A DNA stretch of 64,000 bases from Clostridium_AW malenominatum (GCF_039521365.1 NZ_BAAACF010000001.1:682001-746000), one strand, 5' to 3'. Shown: positions 52,081 to 61,024, numbered from the stretch's first letter. Notes: a model not told the origin generated them from the letters alone. A program made the numbers and translations.

Positions 52081-52944
52081 TTGATTAAAAAATATAAACC
52101 ATATATATTGCTGTTACCTGTTACAATAGTTCTTTTAAGCATCTTTGTGTATGGACTATTTACAGGATTTATGCAAAGTTTAGGATACTTTCCTGAAGTA
52201 GGATTGAAGGAAGTAACTTTTAAATATTATATAGAGGTTTTAAAAAGTAATAGTTTTGCTGCTTCATTAAATTTTAGTATATTTATAGCAGTAGTTTCCT
52301 CAGTTTTAGCTACGGTTCTAGGAGTACTACTGGCATATTGTTTAATGACAAGCAAAGGGAATAAAAGGATAAAGGAAGCTCTATACAAGCTTCCTATTAT
52401 CGTTCCTCATTCTGTAGTAGCTCTTTTAGCTTATAATTTATTATCTCAATATGGGATACTTCCAAGAATATTATATTTTACTGGACTACTTAAGGATCAA
52501 AGCTTATTTCCTTCAATGATAGGAGATAGAAATGGAATAGGGATAATAGTTTCTTATTTATGGAAGGAAATCCCTTTTGTGGCTATGGTTACTTATTCAG
52601 TATTTGCTAATATGAATGATAAATTGGAGGAAGTGGCGCTAAATTTAGGAGCCAGCAAAAAACAAGTATTTTGGCATGTACTCCTTCCGCTTTCCATGCC
52701 AACTATATTTTCTTCTTTTATAATAATTTTTGCCTATGCATTTGGGGCCTTTGAAGCTCCTTACCTGTTAGGACCAACAGCTCCAAAAACCTTACCAGTT
52801 AAGGCTTATGTTGAGTATATAAATCCTAATTTAACTAATAGACCTTATTCCATGGTTTATAACATGATTGTTAGTTTTATTGCAGTAATATTAGTGGGAT
52901 TTTATTATAAGATATTTAGCAAAATAAATAAGAACAATAGGTGA
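52081..52944 (+). CDS. ABC importer permease (YnjC first half-like)
   Basis: A 287-residue permease with six membrane helices and the cytoplasmic EAA loop (LEEVALNLGASKKQVFWHVLLPLSMPTI). In E. coli the YnjC permease is one fused protein; here it is two genes, of which this is the first. TTG 52081 starts immediately after the stop of the binding-protein gene, with GGTGGG upstream. Confidence 0.88.
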   Translation: MIKKYKPYILLLPVTIVLLSIFVYGLFTGFMQSLGYFPEVGLKEVTFKYYIEVLKSNSFAASLNFSIFIAVVSSVLATVLGVLLAYCLMTSKGNKRIKEALYKLPIIVPHSVVALLAYNLLSQYGILPRILYFTGLLKDQSLFPSMIGDRNGIGIIVSYLWKEIPFVAMVTYSVFANMNDKLEEVALNLGASKKQVFWHVLLPLSMPTIFSSFIIIFAYAFGAFEAPYLLGPTAPKTLPVKAYVEYINPNLTNRPYSMVYNMIVSFIAVILVGFYYKIFSKINKNNR

Positions 52945-52948
52945 AATT

Positions 52949-53755
52949 ATGAAAAAGTTTAACCGTTTAATTTTTAATTTAATAACATATATATTTGTTT
53001 TTTTACTATCCTTTCCTTTAGTTAATTTAATAATATGGATGTTTGCTAAAAGATGGGAATGGCCTTATCTTTTCCCCAATGAATTTTCTTTAAGAGGATT
53101 GAAATACTTCATAGGAAGTAGTGATTCTGTGCAGTTATTACTATATAGTATTTGGTTATCCTTGGTTGTAACTATTGTTACAGTAATAATTAGTATACCA
53201 GCATCAAAGGCTCTAGGAGTATATAACTTTAAGGGAAAAAAGATATTTGAATTTTTTATCATATCTCCACTTTTAGTTCCTACAGTATCTGTGGCTATGG
53301 GAATACATATAGTTTTTATAAAGCTAGGCATTGCTAATACATTCTTAGGAGTGGTGCTAGTACATTTAATACCGTGCATTCCCTATGGAGTAAGAATACT
53401 TACAGATGTATTTGCTATAGTAGGAGAGTCTATGGAAATTCAGGCAAGGGTGCTGGGAGCCAGTAGCATTAAAGCATTTTTCTATGTTACACTTCCTATG
53501 ATAATGCCTGGCATTTTATCCGCAGCTAGCATGGTGTTCATAGTTTCCTTTAGTCAGTATTTCCTCACCTTTTTAATTGGAGGAGGAAGGGTAATAACCT
53601 TTGCTATGGCTATGTTTCCCTTTATAGAAAGCGGAGATAGAATGATGGCTTCACTATATAGTATTGTTTTCATATTAACTAGTCTTCTTTTCTTAGTTCT
53701 AATCGAGAGACTTGTGAAATCATATTATAAGTTGGAAAATAATTATTTTGTATAA
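52949..53755 (+). CDS. ABC importer permease (YnjC second half-like)
   Basis: A 268-residue permease with six helices and the EAA-type loop (MEIQARVLGASSIKAFFYVTLPMIMPG). It starts 4 bases after the first permease and forms the second transmembrane half. Confidence 0.88.
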   Translation: MKKFNRLIFNLITYIFVFLLSFPLVNLIIWMFAKRWEWPYLFPNEFSLRGLKYFIGSSDSVQLLLYSIWLSLVVTIVTVIISIPASKALGVYNFKGKKIFEFFIISPLLVPTVSVAMGIHIVFIKLGIANTFLGVVLVHLIPCIPYGVRILTDVFAIVGESMEIQARVLGASSIKAFFYVTLPMIMPGILSAASMVFIVSFSQYFLTFLIGGGRVITFAMAMFPFIESGDRMMASLYSIVFILTSLLFLVLIERLVKSYYKLENNYFV

Positions 53756-53779
53756 GTAGTATAGAAGGAGCAGTATAAT

Positions 53780-54793
53780 ATGTGTTCGATAGAAATAAAA
53801 AACATATCAAAATCCTTTGATGAAAAAAAGGTATTAAATAATGTAAGTTTTAGCTTAAAAGAAGGAGAGTTTATGTCTCTACTAGGACCTTCAGGCTGTG
53901 GGAAAAGTACTACTTTAAAGGTTATAGCAGGAATTTTAACTCCAGATGAGGGAGATATAGTTTTCAATGGAGAGTCCATGTTAAAAGTTCCTATAGAAAA
54001 AAGGGGAGCAATAATAGTATTTCAGGACTATCTACTGTTTCCACATATGACTGTTAAGGAAAATATAGAGTTTGGGCTAAAGATGAGCAAAGTTAATAAA
54101 AAGATAAGAGAAGAAAAGGTAAAGGGTATTCTTGAACTTATACAGCTAAATGGGTATGAGAATATGTATCCAAGAGAGCTTTCAGGAGGACAAAAACAAA
54201 GGGTAGCTATAGCTAGAGCCGTAGCGGTAGAACCTAGATTATTGTTACTGGATGAACCTTTTTCTAATTTAGATATAAGACTTAAAGATTCTATGAGAGA
54301 ATTTGTTAGCAATATACAAAAGAAATTAAATATCTCCACTATACTGGTTACCCATGACAAAGAAGAGGCATTGATGATGTCCCATAATGTAGGGGTAATG
54401 CTGGATGGAAGTATAAAGCAATATGGGGTTCCCTATGAATTATATGAAAGACCAACTTCAAAGGAAGTTGCGGATTATTTTGGAGAGAAAAATTACTTGA
54501 ATGGAGAAGTAAAGGGAGGAATTTTTAAAAACTCATTAGGAGAATTTAAAATATCTTCTACCCTAGAGGGTAAGGTCTTAGGAATGATATCTCCAGAGAA
54601 GATAAAGATAGTAGAACAAGGCTTAAAAGCTAAAATTATAGCTAAGAAATACGCTGGAGATAGGATATATTACAATATTATTTGTCAGGACATTGAATTT
54701 AAGTGCATGGCATCTTACGTTGATAATTACTCAGTTGGAGATGAAATAGATATTTTTATTAATTTTGAAGAGGTAATGTTATATGAAAAGTAA
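53780..54793 (+). CDS. ABC importer ATPase (YnjD-like)
   Basis: A 337-residue ATPase: Walker A GPSGCGKSTTLK (about 40-51), Q-loop VFQDYLLFP, signature ELSGGQKQRVAIARA, Walker B LLLLDEPFSNLD, switch His in VTHDKEEA, followed by a C-terminal TOBE-like regulatory part (about 235-337). It energises the two adjacent permeases. Its end overlaps the glycosyltransferase gene by 11 bases, so transport and glycosyl transfer are translationally linked. Confidence 0.93.
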   Translation: MCSIEIKNISKSFDEKKVLNNVSFSLKEGEFMSLLGPSGCGKSTTLKVIAGILTPDEGDIVFNGESMLKVPIEKRGAIIVFQDYLLFPHMTVKENIEFGLKMSKVNKKIREEKVKGILELIQLNGYENMYPRELSGGQKQRVAIARAVAVEPRLLLLDEPFSNLDIRLKDSMREFVSNIQKKLNISTILVTHDKEEALMMSHNVGVMLDGSIKQYGVPYELYERPTSKEVADYFGEKNYLNGEVKGGIFKNSLGEFKISSTLEGKVLGMISPEKIKIVEQGLKAKIIAKKYAGDRIYYNIICQDIEFKCMASYVDNYSVGDEIDIFINFEEVMLYEK

Positions 54794-55466
54794 CATATCT
54801 ATAATTATTCCTATTCTTAATGAAGAAAAAGTAATCGAGAGCTTTTTAAGAGAATTAAGTACCTTAAAAGGAGAGAAGGAAATAATTTTAGTTGATGGAG
54901 GAAGTACTGATAATACAGTAGAGATAGCTTCTAAATATGGAAAAGTCGTTAAGAGCAAGAAGGGAAGAGCTTTCCAAATGAATGCAGGTGCTAAAGCTGC
55001 TACGGGAGAGGTTTTTTGGTTTCTTCATTGCGACTCTAAGATAGAAGAAGATTCTTTAAATAGAATAGAAAAAGCCATAAATGAGGGATATGTTGGTGGG
55101 GGATTTTCTTTAAACTTTTATGATTTGAATAGTAAATTCATGAAGTTTGTATCCATAACTTCCAATTGGAGAGCAAAATATTTAGGATATTATTTTGGCG
55201 ACCAGGCTATTTTTGTGAAAAAAGAAATTTTTGAAGCTATGGGTGGTTTTAAAGAGATAGATATAATGGAGGATTGGGATTTTTCATGTAAACTTAAAAA
55301 AATTGGCAAAATGAAGATGATAAAGTCAACTGTAGGGACTTCTGCAAGAAGATTTAAACAAGGTGGACAACTTAAAACCCTTCTACTAATGCATAAAATA
55401 AAGATTTTGTATATGCTAGGAGTATCCCCTTCCAAACTAAATAAAATATATAGGGAGGCGAGGTAA
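54783..55466 (+). CDS. GT2-family glycosyltransferase (TIGR04283 type)
   Basis: A 227-residue GT-A enzyme beginning SIIIPILNEEKVIESFL with IILVDGGSTDNTVEIA, the DxD-like HCDSKIEEDS and EDWDFSCKLKK. It closely resembles the TIGR04283 family named for arsenosugar biosynthesis in databases. No arsenic methyltransferase or arsenosugar radical-SAM gene is nearby, so the arsenic label should not be taken literally. It overlaps the ATPase gene and abuts the DUF2064 gene by one base. Confidence 0.88.
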   Translation: MKSNISIIIPILNEEKVIESFLRELSTLKGEKEIILVDGGSTDNTVEIASKYGKVVKSKKGRAFQMNAGAKAATGEVFWFLHCDSKIEEDSLNRIEKAINEGYVGGGFSLNFYDLNSKFMKFVSITSNWRAKYLGYYFGDQAIFVKKEIFEAMGGFKEIDIMEDWDFSCKLKKIGKMKMIKSTVGTSARRFKQGGQLKTLLLMHKIKILYMLGVSPSKLNKIYREAR

Positions 55467-56170
55467 TGAAGGCTCTTATATTGATGACAAGAGTTCCAGT
55501 GCCGGGAAAAACAAAAACTAGGCTTATGAAAATTCTATCTGGAGAGCAGTGTGCAGAAATTCATAAGGCATTCTTAAAAGATATATTTAATGTATATGAA
55601 CATATTAAAGATGATGTAGATATTTATCTAACCTATGCATCAGAAGGCTGTTTTACTTTGCTTGAACATATGATTCCAAGTTATATTCAATGTTTTCCAC
55701 AAGTAGGGGAAGATTTAGGAGTGAGAATGTTAAATAGTATGTCATATATTTTTAATAAGGGATATTCTAAAGTACTCCTTATGGGATGCGATATTCCTCA
55801 AATTCAACCGGAACATATAAGGGAAGCTTTTGAACTCCTTGAAAATAATGAGTTGTGTTTGTGCCCAACCTTTGATGGAGGATATTACTTAGTAGGAATG
55901 AGTAAACTATGTCCTCAAATATTTAATAATAATTTGAAGTGGGGAAATAAATCTGTTCTTGAAGGAACTATAGACATATGTAATAGATTAGAGATAAATG
56001 TAGCCCTAGGACATAAATGTAGAGATATAGATACAAAGGAAGATTTCTTATATTTAACAGAAAAAATTAGACAAGATGAGTTAGAAGGAAGCATGAAATA
56101 TATAAACACTATGGAATTTATTGATAGATATTGGAGGAAAGATTGTGCTAAGAGTTACATTGGAAAATGA
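55466..56170 (+). CDS. DUF2064 GT-A/nucleotidylyltransferase-like protein (TIGR04282 type)
   Basis: A 234-residue protein with the DUF2064 start LILMTRVPVPGKTKTRL (a CofC-like nucleotide-binding loop) and LLMGCDIPQIQPEHI with the metal-binding aspartate. Its fold is that of sugar-nucleotide transferases. It is paired with the GT2 gene in many genomes. A possible role is activation of a sugar phosphate that the GT2 enzyme then transfers. It overlaps the kinase gene by 26 bases. Confidence 0.85.
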   Translation: MKALILMTRVPVPGKTKTRLMKILSGEQCAEIHKAFLKDIFNVYEHIKDDVDIYLTYASEGCFTLLEHMIPSYIQCFPQVGEDLGVRMLNSMSYIFNKGYSKVLLMGCDIPQIQPEHIREAFELLENNELCLCPTFDGGYYLVGMSKLCPQIFNNNLKWGNKSVLEGTIDICNRLEINVALGHKCRDIDTKEDFLYLTEKIRQDELEGSMKYINTMEFIDRYWRKDCAKSYIGK

Positions 56171-57149
56171 TATTCATAAGTATATTGAAGATAGAAATGT
56201 AAGAGGAAGCATACCTCTTAGTGGTGATTTTAAAGTTAGTTTTTTAGCTCAAGGAGAGTATAACATAAATTTTGTAGTAGAAGATAACCAAAATAAATAT
56301 GTTTTTAGAGTAAATACTAGAAGCCAAATACAGGTAGATAATCAAATAAAGTATGAATATGATGCTTTGAAAGTTCTGGAGGTTACTGGAGTGACTCCCG
56401 AGGTGTTTTATCTTGACGACAGTAAAGAATATCTTCCCTATGGGATTTTAATAATGGAATTTTTAAAGGGAAGACCTTTAGAATATGATAAAGACTTAAG
56501 AAAAGCGGGTAAAATATTTGGTGGAATTCACTCCTTAGACATAAATAAAATTCCTAGTTCAAATTTTATAGTAGAAAGCAATATATTAAGTGACAGAATA
56601 AAAGAAGGGGAAAGATTACTAGTTGAATTTTTAAAATCTCCAATTATGGATAAAGAATTAAAGGACTTTTTTTATAAATTTTTAAATTGGTGTTATAAAA
56701 ATAAAGATAAAGAAAAATATTTTATAGATAATAAGTGGCATGTTATAAATAATACAGAGGTTAACTCCCACAATTTTATAATTGGAGAGGAACATAGTTA
56801 CTTAATAGATTGGGAAAAGCCGGTTATAAGTGACCCTTGTCAGGATATAACTCAGTTTTTAGCTCCCACTACAACCCTTTGGAAAGCTAATTATATTTTA
56901 AGCGAAGAAGAGAAAAATAGTTTTTATGGTGAATATACAAAAAGTCTTAAGGGTGGAGATAGAAACATAAAAGAAAGAGTACACATATACAATCCATACT
57001 TATATTTAAGAGCTCTTTCCTGGTGTGCATATGCTTATTTAGAATATCAAAATCCAGATAAGGATATAAAAAATATGGATACTTATAGTAAGATAAAAGA
57101 GTATTTAGATATGGATTTTATGAAAAAATTATTGAGAGAATACTTTTAG
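56145..57149 (+). CDS. APH-like phosphotransferase
   Basis: A 334-residue member of the aminoglycoside phosphotransferase/choline kinase fold. The N-lobe segment QGEYNINFVVE and the metal-binding LIDWEKP are present. The catalytic HGDxHxxN loop is altered to NNTEVNSHNF: Glu stands where the catalytic Asp should be, while the Asn is kept. GTG 56145 is chosen from GGAGG seven bases upstream. It is the last gene of the operon and is followed by a perfect 21-bp terminator. The substrate could be the sugar handled by the neighbouring GT-A proteins. Confidence 0.8.
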   Translation: MLRVTLENDIHKYIEDRNVRGSIPLSGDFKVSFLAQGEYNINFVVEDNQNKYVFRVNTRSQIQVDNQIKYEYDALKVLEVTGVTPEVFYLDDSKEYLPYGILIMEFLKGRPLEYDKDLRKAGKIFGGIHSLDINKIPSSNFIVESNILSDRIKEGERLLVEFLKSPIMDKELKDFFYKFLNWCYKNKDKEKYFIDNKWHVINNTEVNSHNFIIGEEHSYLIDWEKPVISDPCQDITQFLAPTTTLWKANYILSEEEKNSFYGEYTKSLKGGDRNIKERVHIYNPYLYLRALSWCAYAYLEYQNPDKDIKNMDTYSKIKEYLDMDFMKKLLREYF

Positions 57150-57151
57150 CA

Positions 57152-57198
57152 TAGGATATAAAAATAAAGTTGCTTTGCAACTTTATTTTTATATCCTA
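57152..57198. terminator. Bidirectional terminator, 21-bp perfect stem
   Basis: AGGATATAAAAATAAAGTTG with its exact complement and a TTT-centred loop. It separates the ten-gene operon from the convergent ABC exporter genes and overlaps the latter's last codons. Confidence 0.85.
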
Positions 57199-58004
57199 AA
57201 ATCTTTCTTATTATATATAAAGTAAGTAGTTAATAAAGATACTATAATTATTAATAAAGCAAGAACTATATTAACTACATCAAAGCCATTTCTAATTATC
57301 TCCGATGGAACTGCATAATTAAAAGGAGAAAAGTACTTTAAAAATTCCAGTTTGTCTATCATACTAGAAAAAATACCCAAAAGATAGGTAACAAAGAATG
57401 TGCCAATAGATGCAGTTGTTGCTAGTCTTAAGTGAGGAACTAAAACAGAGGTTAAAAAGCCTAGACACATAAACACTAATCCAACTAGAAAGAATCCAGA
57501 AAAAAGCATTTTGATATCTATAAGTATATCAAAAATTTTCAAATCTGATGGTTTTACTACTAAAGACATTAATATAGAAGCTATGGCCATTATCATAACG
57601 AATAAATAAAATAAGGAGAATGAGGATAAAATTTTAGTGGTAACAATTTTACCTCTGCTCACAGGGTGGGCATATAGGAATTCTATAGTTCCTTCACTTT
57701 CTTCTTTAATAAGGGATTTAGAACCTAGAATTCCAGCGTAAATTGAGCCAGCGATAACGATATATTGAAAAACATAACTGAAGTATTCATTTAACTTTGA
57801 AAAATCAGGAACATCTTTTAAATTAAAAGCTTCCAGTAGTGCAGGGGGCATAGCATCCATTTTTGTATTTACTAACTCTTGCATTCCACTATCTTTCATA
57901 GAAGGGAACATAGACATAAATAGAATAATTAATAAAATACAAACTACACTCCATATAGCTAAAGATTTTAGTCCTTTTTTAACTTCCATCTTAAAAATAT
58001 TCAT
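57189..58004 (-). CDS. ABC-2 type permease
   Basis: A 271-residue membrane protein with six helices: one near residues 18-38, an extracellular loop rich in Met/Ser, and five further helices from about residue 80 to 265. The segment EESEGTIEFLYAHPVSR is typical of ABC-2 permeases of the NosY/bacitracin-type exporter group. It partners the ATPase encoded immediately upstream, with no gap. Confidence 0.88.
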   Translation of the reverse strand: MNIFKMEVKKGLKSLAIWSVVCILLIILFMSMFPSMKDSGMQELVNTKMDAMPPALLEAFNLKDVPDFSKLNEYFSYVFQYIVIAGSIYAGILGSKSLIKEESEGTIEFLYAHPVSRGKIVTTKILSSFSLFYLFVMIMAIASILMSLVVKPSDLKIFDILIDIKMLFSGFFLVGLVFMCLGFLTSVLVPHLRLATTASIGTFFVTYLLGIFSSMIDKLEFLKYFSPFNYAVPSEIIRNGFDVVNIVLALLIIIVSLLTTYFIYNKKDFRI

Positions 58005-58889
58005 TTATTTACCCTCCATATCATAATAACTCATGAAAACTTCAGATAATTTCTTTTCTTCTATTATCAAATCTTCAAGTTTATATTTTGTGATTAAAGA
58101 AAGAAGTTTATTTATATCTCCATTATAGTTAAAAGAAATAGTATTTTTATTGACTTCTAAGTTTTCTGCACCTAAAGAAGTTAATTTTTCTCTTATATCT
58201 TCTGAAAGTTTTAAAGTAATTCTTTTAACTTTTTTATTAGCAAAATCTAAAATGTTTTTTACTTCTATGATTTTACCTTCTCTAATAATAGCAACTCTAT
58301 CGCAGAATTCTTCCACTTCTGTAAGATTGTGGCTGGATAGGAATATGGTTACTCCATCTTCTTTCAGTTGTAGCAGAGTATTAAAAAGTTTTTGTTGAAT
58401 TAATGGATCTAAGCCATTGGTAGGTTCATCTAGTATTAATAATTTGGGTTTATGAAGAAGAGCCTGTATAATGGCAACCTTCTTTTTATTTCCTAAAGAA
58501 AGCTCAGAAATATTTTTTTTAACTTCCACATCAAAGGTTTTACATAGTTCTTCAACATATTCCTTATCAACATGAGTATGAAAAGATTTAGCGTAGTTAA
58601 TAAGTTCTTGTACGGTCATATTATCATAATATCTTACTTCGCTAGGAACATATCCTATATTTTGTTTAATTTCTGTGGTGTCGGTAACACAATGGAGACC
58701 AAAAATTTTTGCCTCACCAGAAGTAGGGAAAATAAGGTTTAGTAAAAGCTTGATAGTTGTAGATTTTCCTGCTCCATTAGGACCTATAAAGCCGAAGATT
58801 TCACCTTCTTTAATGCTTAAATTTACATCCTCTATTCCACGATTTTTTCCATAGGTTTTAGTTAAGTTTTTAATTTCTATAATACTCAT
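58005..58889 (-). CDS. ABC exporter ATPase
   Basis: A 294-residue ATPase of the CcmA/bacitracin-export group: Walker A GPNGAGKSTTIK, signature ELSLGNKKKVAIIQ (degenerate LSGGQ), Walker B LLILDEPTNGLDPL and switch SSHNLTEVEEF. A C-terminal extension of about 85 residues follows. It overlaps the DUF3021 gene by 4 bases. With the ABC-2 permease it should export a lipid-like or peptide compound, or act as a detoxification or resistance pump. Confidence 0.92.
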   Translation of the reverse strand: MSIIEIKNLTKTYGKNRGIEDVNLSIKEGEIFGFIGPNGAGKSTTIKLLLNLIFPTSGEAKIFGLHCVTDTTEIKQNIGYVPSEVRYYDNMTVQELINYAKSFHTHVDKEYVEELCKTFDVEVKKNISELSLGNKKKVAIIQALLHKPKLLILDEPTNGLDPLIQQKLFNTLLQLKEDGVTIFLSSHNLTEVEEFCDRVAIIREGKIIEVKNILDFANKKVKRITLKLSEDIREKLTSLGAENLEVNKNTISFNYNGDINKLLSLITKYKLEDLIIEEKKLSEVFMSYYDMEGK

Positions 58890-59341
58890 TTTTCCACCTC
58901 GCCATAATTCTTTTTTTGTTTATACATTGCTAATTTATCATTCAATATCTCTCCAGTTACTTTATAATAAACATACAATGAAAAGCTTAATGATAAGTAT
59001 AGTAAGGTATAACCTACTGTAAAGACCAATACAGAATAGATTTTTGAAATATGAGTCCATGCCAGTGCATTTGAAAATAAAAGCAATATTATATAACATA
59101 ATATAAAATGAATAGTAATCTTATGCTTTGATGAAAGGGAAGTTAATATAAACTCACCAAAAACAAGGTAATGAATAAATACTAGAATCAGAGTTATGCC
59201 TGCAAATTGCCATATAAGAATAAAATCCATAGAACTATAACCTAGAATCATACTTACTAAAGAATATAAAAGTATTGATGCAGTAAAAAATAATCCCCAA
59301 ACAAATTTAAATTGAACTATCAATTCTATATACTTTTTCAT
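58886..59341 (-). CDS. DUF3021-family membrane protein
   Basis: A 151-residue protein with four predicted membrane helices and a short basic C-terminus. In Firmicutes, DUF3021 proteins are regularly encoded right after a LytTR DNA-binding protein and act as membrane inhibitors of that regulator, releasing it on envelope signals. The same order is seen here: LytTR gene, DUF3021 gene, ABC exporter. Confidence 0.8.
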   Translation of the reverse strand: MKKYIELIVQFKFVWGLFFTASILLYSLVSMILGYSSMDFILIWQFAGITLILVFIHYLVFGEFILTSLSSKHKITIHFILCYIILLLFSNALAWTHISKIYSVLVFTVGYTLLYLSLSFSLYVYYKVTGEILNDKLAMYKQKKNYGEVEK

Positions 59342-59353
59342 AAAAATCCTCCT

Positions 59354-59791
59354 TTATAAACCAAGAATATTTTTAATAACAGGCACATATTGTCTTGAAA
59401 TAATAAGTTTTTCATGGTTTTCCAGTAACGCTTCTAGCTTACCATTAAATCGAGGAGATAAGTTTTTGATTTTAGAAATATTAATTATAGTTGATTTATT
59501 TGCTCTAAAAAAATCATATTGAGCCAGTTTTTCTTCAAGTTCATATAATCTTAGAGGTATTTCAAATATTTGAGCTTTTGTATAAGCAAAGGTTTTTTTG
59601 TCTACACTCTCAAAATAAAAAATATCTTTAGGGTCAAGAAAATAGGTAGATCCATCAAGTATTCCATGAATTTTTTCATCAGAGCCTTTAATAAAAGAAA
59701 TTAACCTTTGTATTTCATCATTTATTTCGTTACATTTAATTGTTATCTCTGCTTCAGAGTGATTAGGAGATTCATCTATAATAATTTTCAC
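59354..59791 (-). CDS. LytTR-domain transcriptional regulator
   Basis: A 145-residue regulator with a short N-terminal region (about 1-40) and a LytTR DNA-binding domain (about 45-145; GILDGSTYFLDPKDIFYFESVDKKTFAY, FFRANKSTIINISKI, LIISRQYVPVIK). There is no receiver domain. It is the first gene of the LytTR-DUF3021-ABC operon, and a 21-bp-spaced direct repeat suited to LytTR binding lies about 80-110 bases upstream, suggesting autoregulation. Confidence 0.9.
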   Translation of the reverse strand: MKIIIDESPNHSEAEITIKCNEINDEIQRLISFIKGSDEKIHGILDGSTYFLDPKDIFYFESVDKKTFAYTKAQIFEIPLRLYELEEKLAQYDFFRANKSTIINISKIKNLSPRFNGKLEALLENHEKLIISRQYVPVIKNILGL

Positions 59792-59868
59792 CGGAGCACC
59801 TCCTAAGAAAAATTTATTTTATAATAATACTATAATATAGTATCCTTAATTTAGTAAATAACTATATG

Positions 59869-59899
59869 ACTAAGTTGCATGATAGGGATACTAAGTTGC
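59869..59899 (-). promoter_or_regulatory. LytTR-type direct repeat
   Basis: ACTAAGTTGC occurs at 59869-59878 and again at 59890-59899 (GCAACTTAGT on the minus strand). The 21-bp spacing, two helical turns, is the geometry expected for LytTR dimers upstream of a target promoter. Confidence 0.6.
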
Positions 59900-59909
59900 T
59901 TATAAAATA

Positions 59910-59942
59910 AAAGACATGCAAATATAAAAATTTACATGTCTT
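59910..59942 (-). terminator. Terminator after xdhC-like gene
   Basis: On the minus strand AAGACATGTAAAT pairs with ATTTGCATGTCTT (one mismatch), followed by TTTATTTTA. Confidence 0.7.
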
Positions 59943-59955
59943 AAAAGATTATTAT

Positions 59956-61014
59956 TTAAAAGACCTCTACAAGAACCTCCATAACTCCGCCGCATACCAT
60001 GCCTTCAGATTCAGCAACTTCTCCTGTCATATCAACATGTTCAATTAAAAAGCCTTTACTACGCATAACCTCTCTTGCTTTTAGAATTACACTAGCTTCA
60101 CTACATCCTCCACCTATACTACCAAGGGTTCTACCATCAAAATAAGCTATCATTTTGGCTCCTGATTTTCTAGGAACAGATCCTTTTGATGATAATATTG
60201 TTATAAGAGCCTTAGGGAGTGAGGATTCCTCACAAATGTTTTCTAATACATCTCTATCAAATTCAGGGAAAGTGAAAGAAGCTCCTTTGTTTTTATAACT
60301 TATAAGCTGTGCTATTATGGAAATTGCTATTTCATCTGGAGTAATACCACCTATATCTAAGCCTATAGGTGCATTGAGTAAATCCAGCTTATCCTTAGAA
60401 AATCCTTCGTTTAATAATTCTTCTCTCATACCTTTTACTCTGCGTTTTGAACCAATCATGCCCATATAGCTAAAGTCATATTTTAAAACTTCACGTAAAA
60501 CCACTCCATCGTATCTATGCCCTCTTGTTATTATAACCACATAATCAGACTTTTTAAAGTTAATTAATCCAAAGGAATTTTCAAAGCTTTCGCAAATAAC
60601 CTTTTCAGCTTCAGGAAAACGTGCTGAATTAGCAAAGAAAGGTCTATCATCGACAACAGTAACAGAGAAGCCTATTCTTGCTGCAAATTCTACTAAAGGT
60701 TTCGCTATGTGACCACCGCCAAAGACAATCAATCTAAGTTTAGGCATAAAAGGCTCTATTAAAAGTAGTTTATTATCTTCTACATTAAAAATTTGAAGCT
60801 TGCCACTATTTGAAGAAAGCTTTATTTTCTCGCAAATATCATCTGAAAGGGAAGCAGATTTTTTTTCTATATCTTCACTGGTTAAAAGAACCTTCTCTAA
60901 TATAGAGCCATTTTTATCTCCATGTAAATTTAGATAGGTTAACATTATGCAGTGGTTTCCTTCATTAACTTTTTTTAATAGGGATTTATATAAGTCTTTT
61001 ACCATTGTATCCAT
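59956..61014 (-). CDS. XdhC/CoxI-family protein with swapped domain order
   Basis: A 352-residue protein related to XdhC, the chaperone that inserts sulfurated molybdenum cofactor into xanthine dehydrogenases. The Rossmann domain (FGGGHIAKPLVEFAARIGF, VIITRGHRYDGVVL, GMIGSKRR) is in the first two-thirds, and the XdhC_CoxI domain (ALITILSSKGSVPRKSGAKM, GSIGGGCSEASV, GMVCGGVMEVLVE) is at the C-terminus. Most XdhC proteins have the reverse order. No molybdenum hydroxylase lies in the window. It starts 10 bases after the Ung stop and is probably cotranscribed with ung. Confidence 0.85.
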   Translation of the reverse strand: MDTMVKDLYKSLLKKVNEGNHCIMLTYLNLHGDKNGSILEKVLLTSEDIEKKSASLSDDICEKIKLSSNSGKLQIFNVEDNKLLLIEPFMPKLRLIVFGGGHIAKPLVEFAARIGFSVTVVDDRPFFANSARFPEAEKVICESFENSFGLINFKKSDYVVIITRGHRYDGVVLREVLKYDFSYMGMIGSKRRVKGMREELLNEGFSKDKLDLLNAPIGLDIGGITPDEIAISIIAQLISYKNKGASFTFPEFDRDVLENICEESSLPKALITILSSKGSVPRKSGAKMIAYFDGRTLGSIGGGCSEASVILKAREVMRSKGFLIEHVDMTGEVAESEGMVCGGVMEVLVEVF

Positions 61015-61024
61015 CCTTTATAGT

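Noticed and set aside
54783..56170. Arsenosugar biosynthesis as the role of the two glycosyltransferase-like genes
   Set aside because: The database family names mention arsenosugars, but no arsenic methyltransferase, arsenosugar radical-SAM enzyme or arsenic resistance gene is present in the window.
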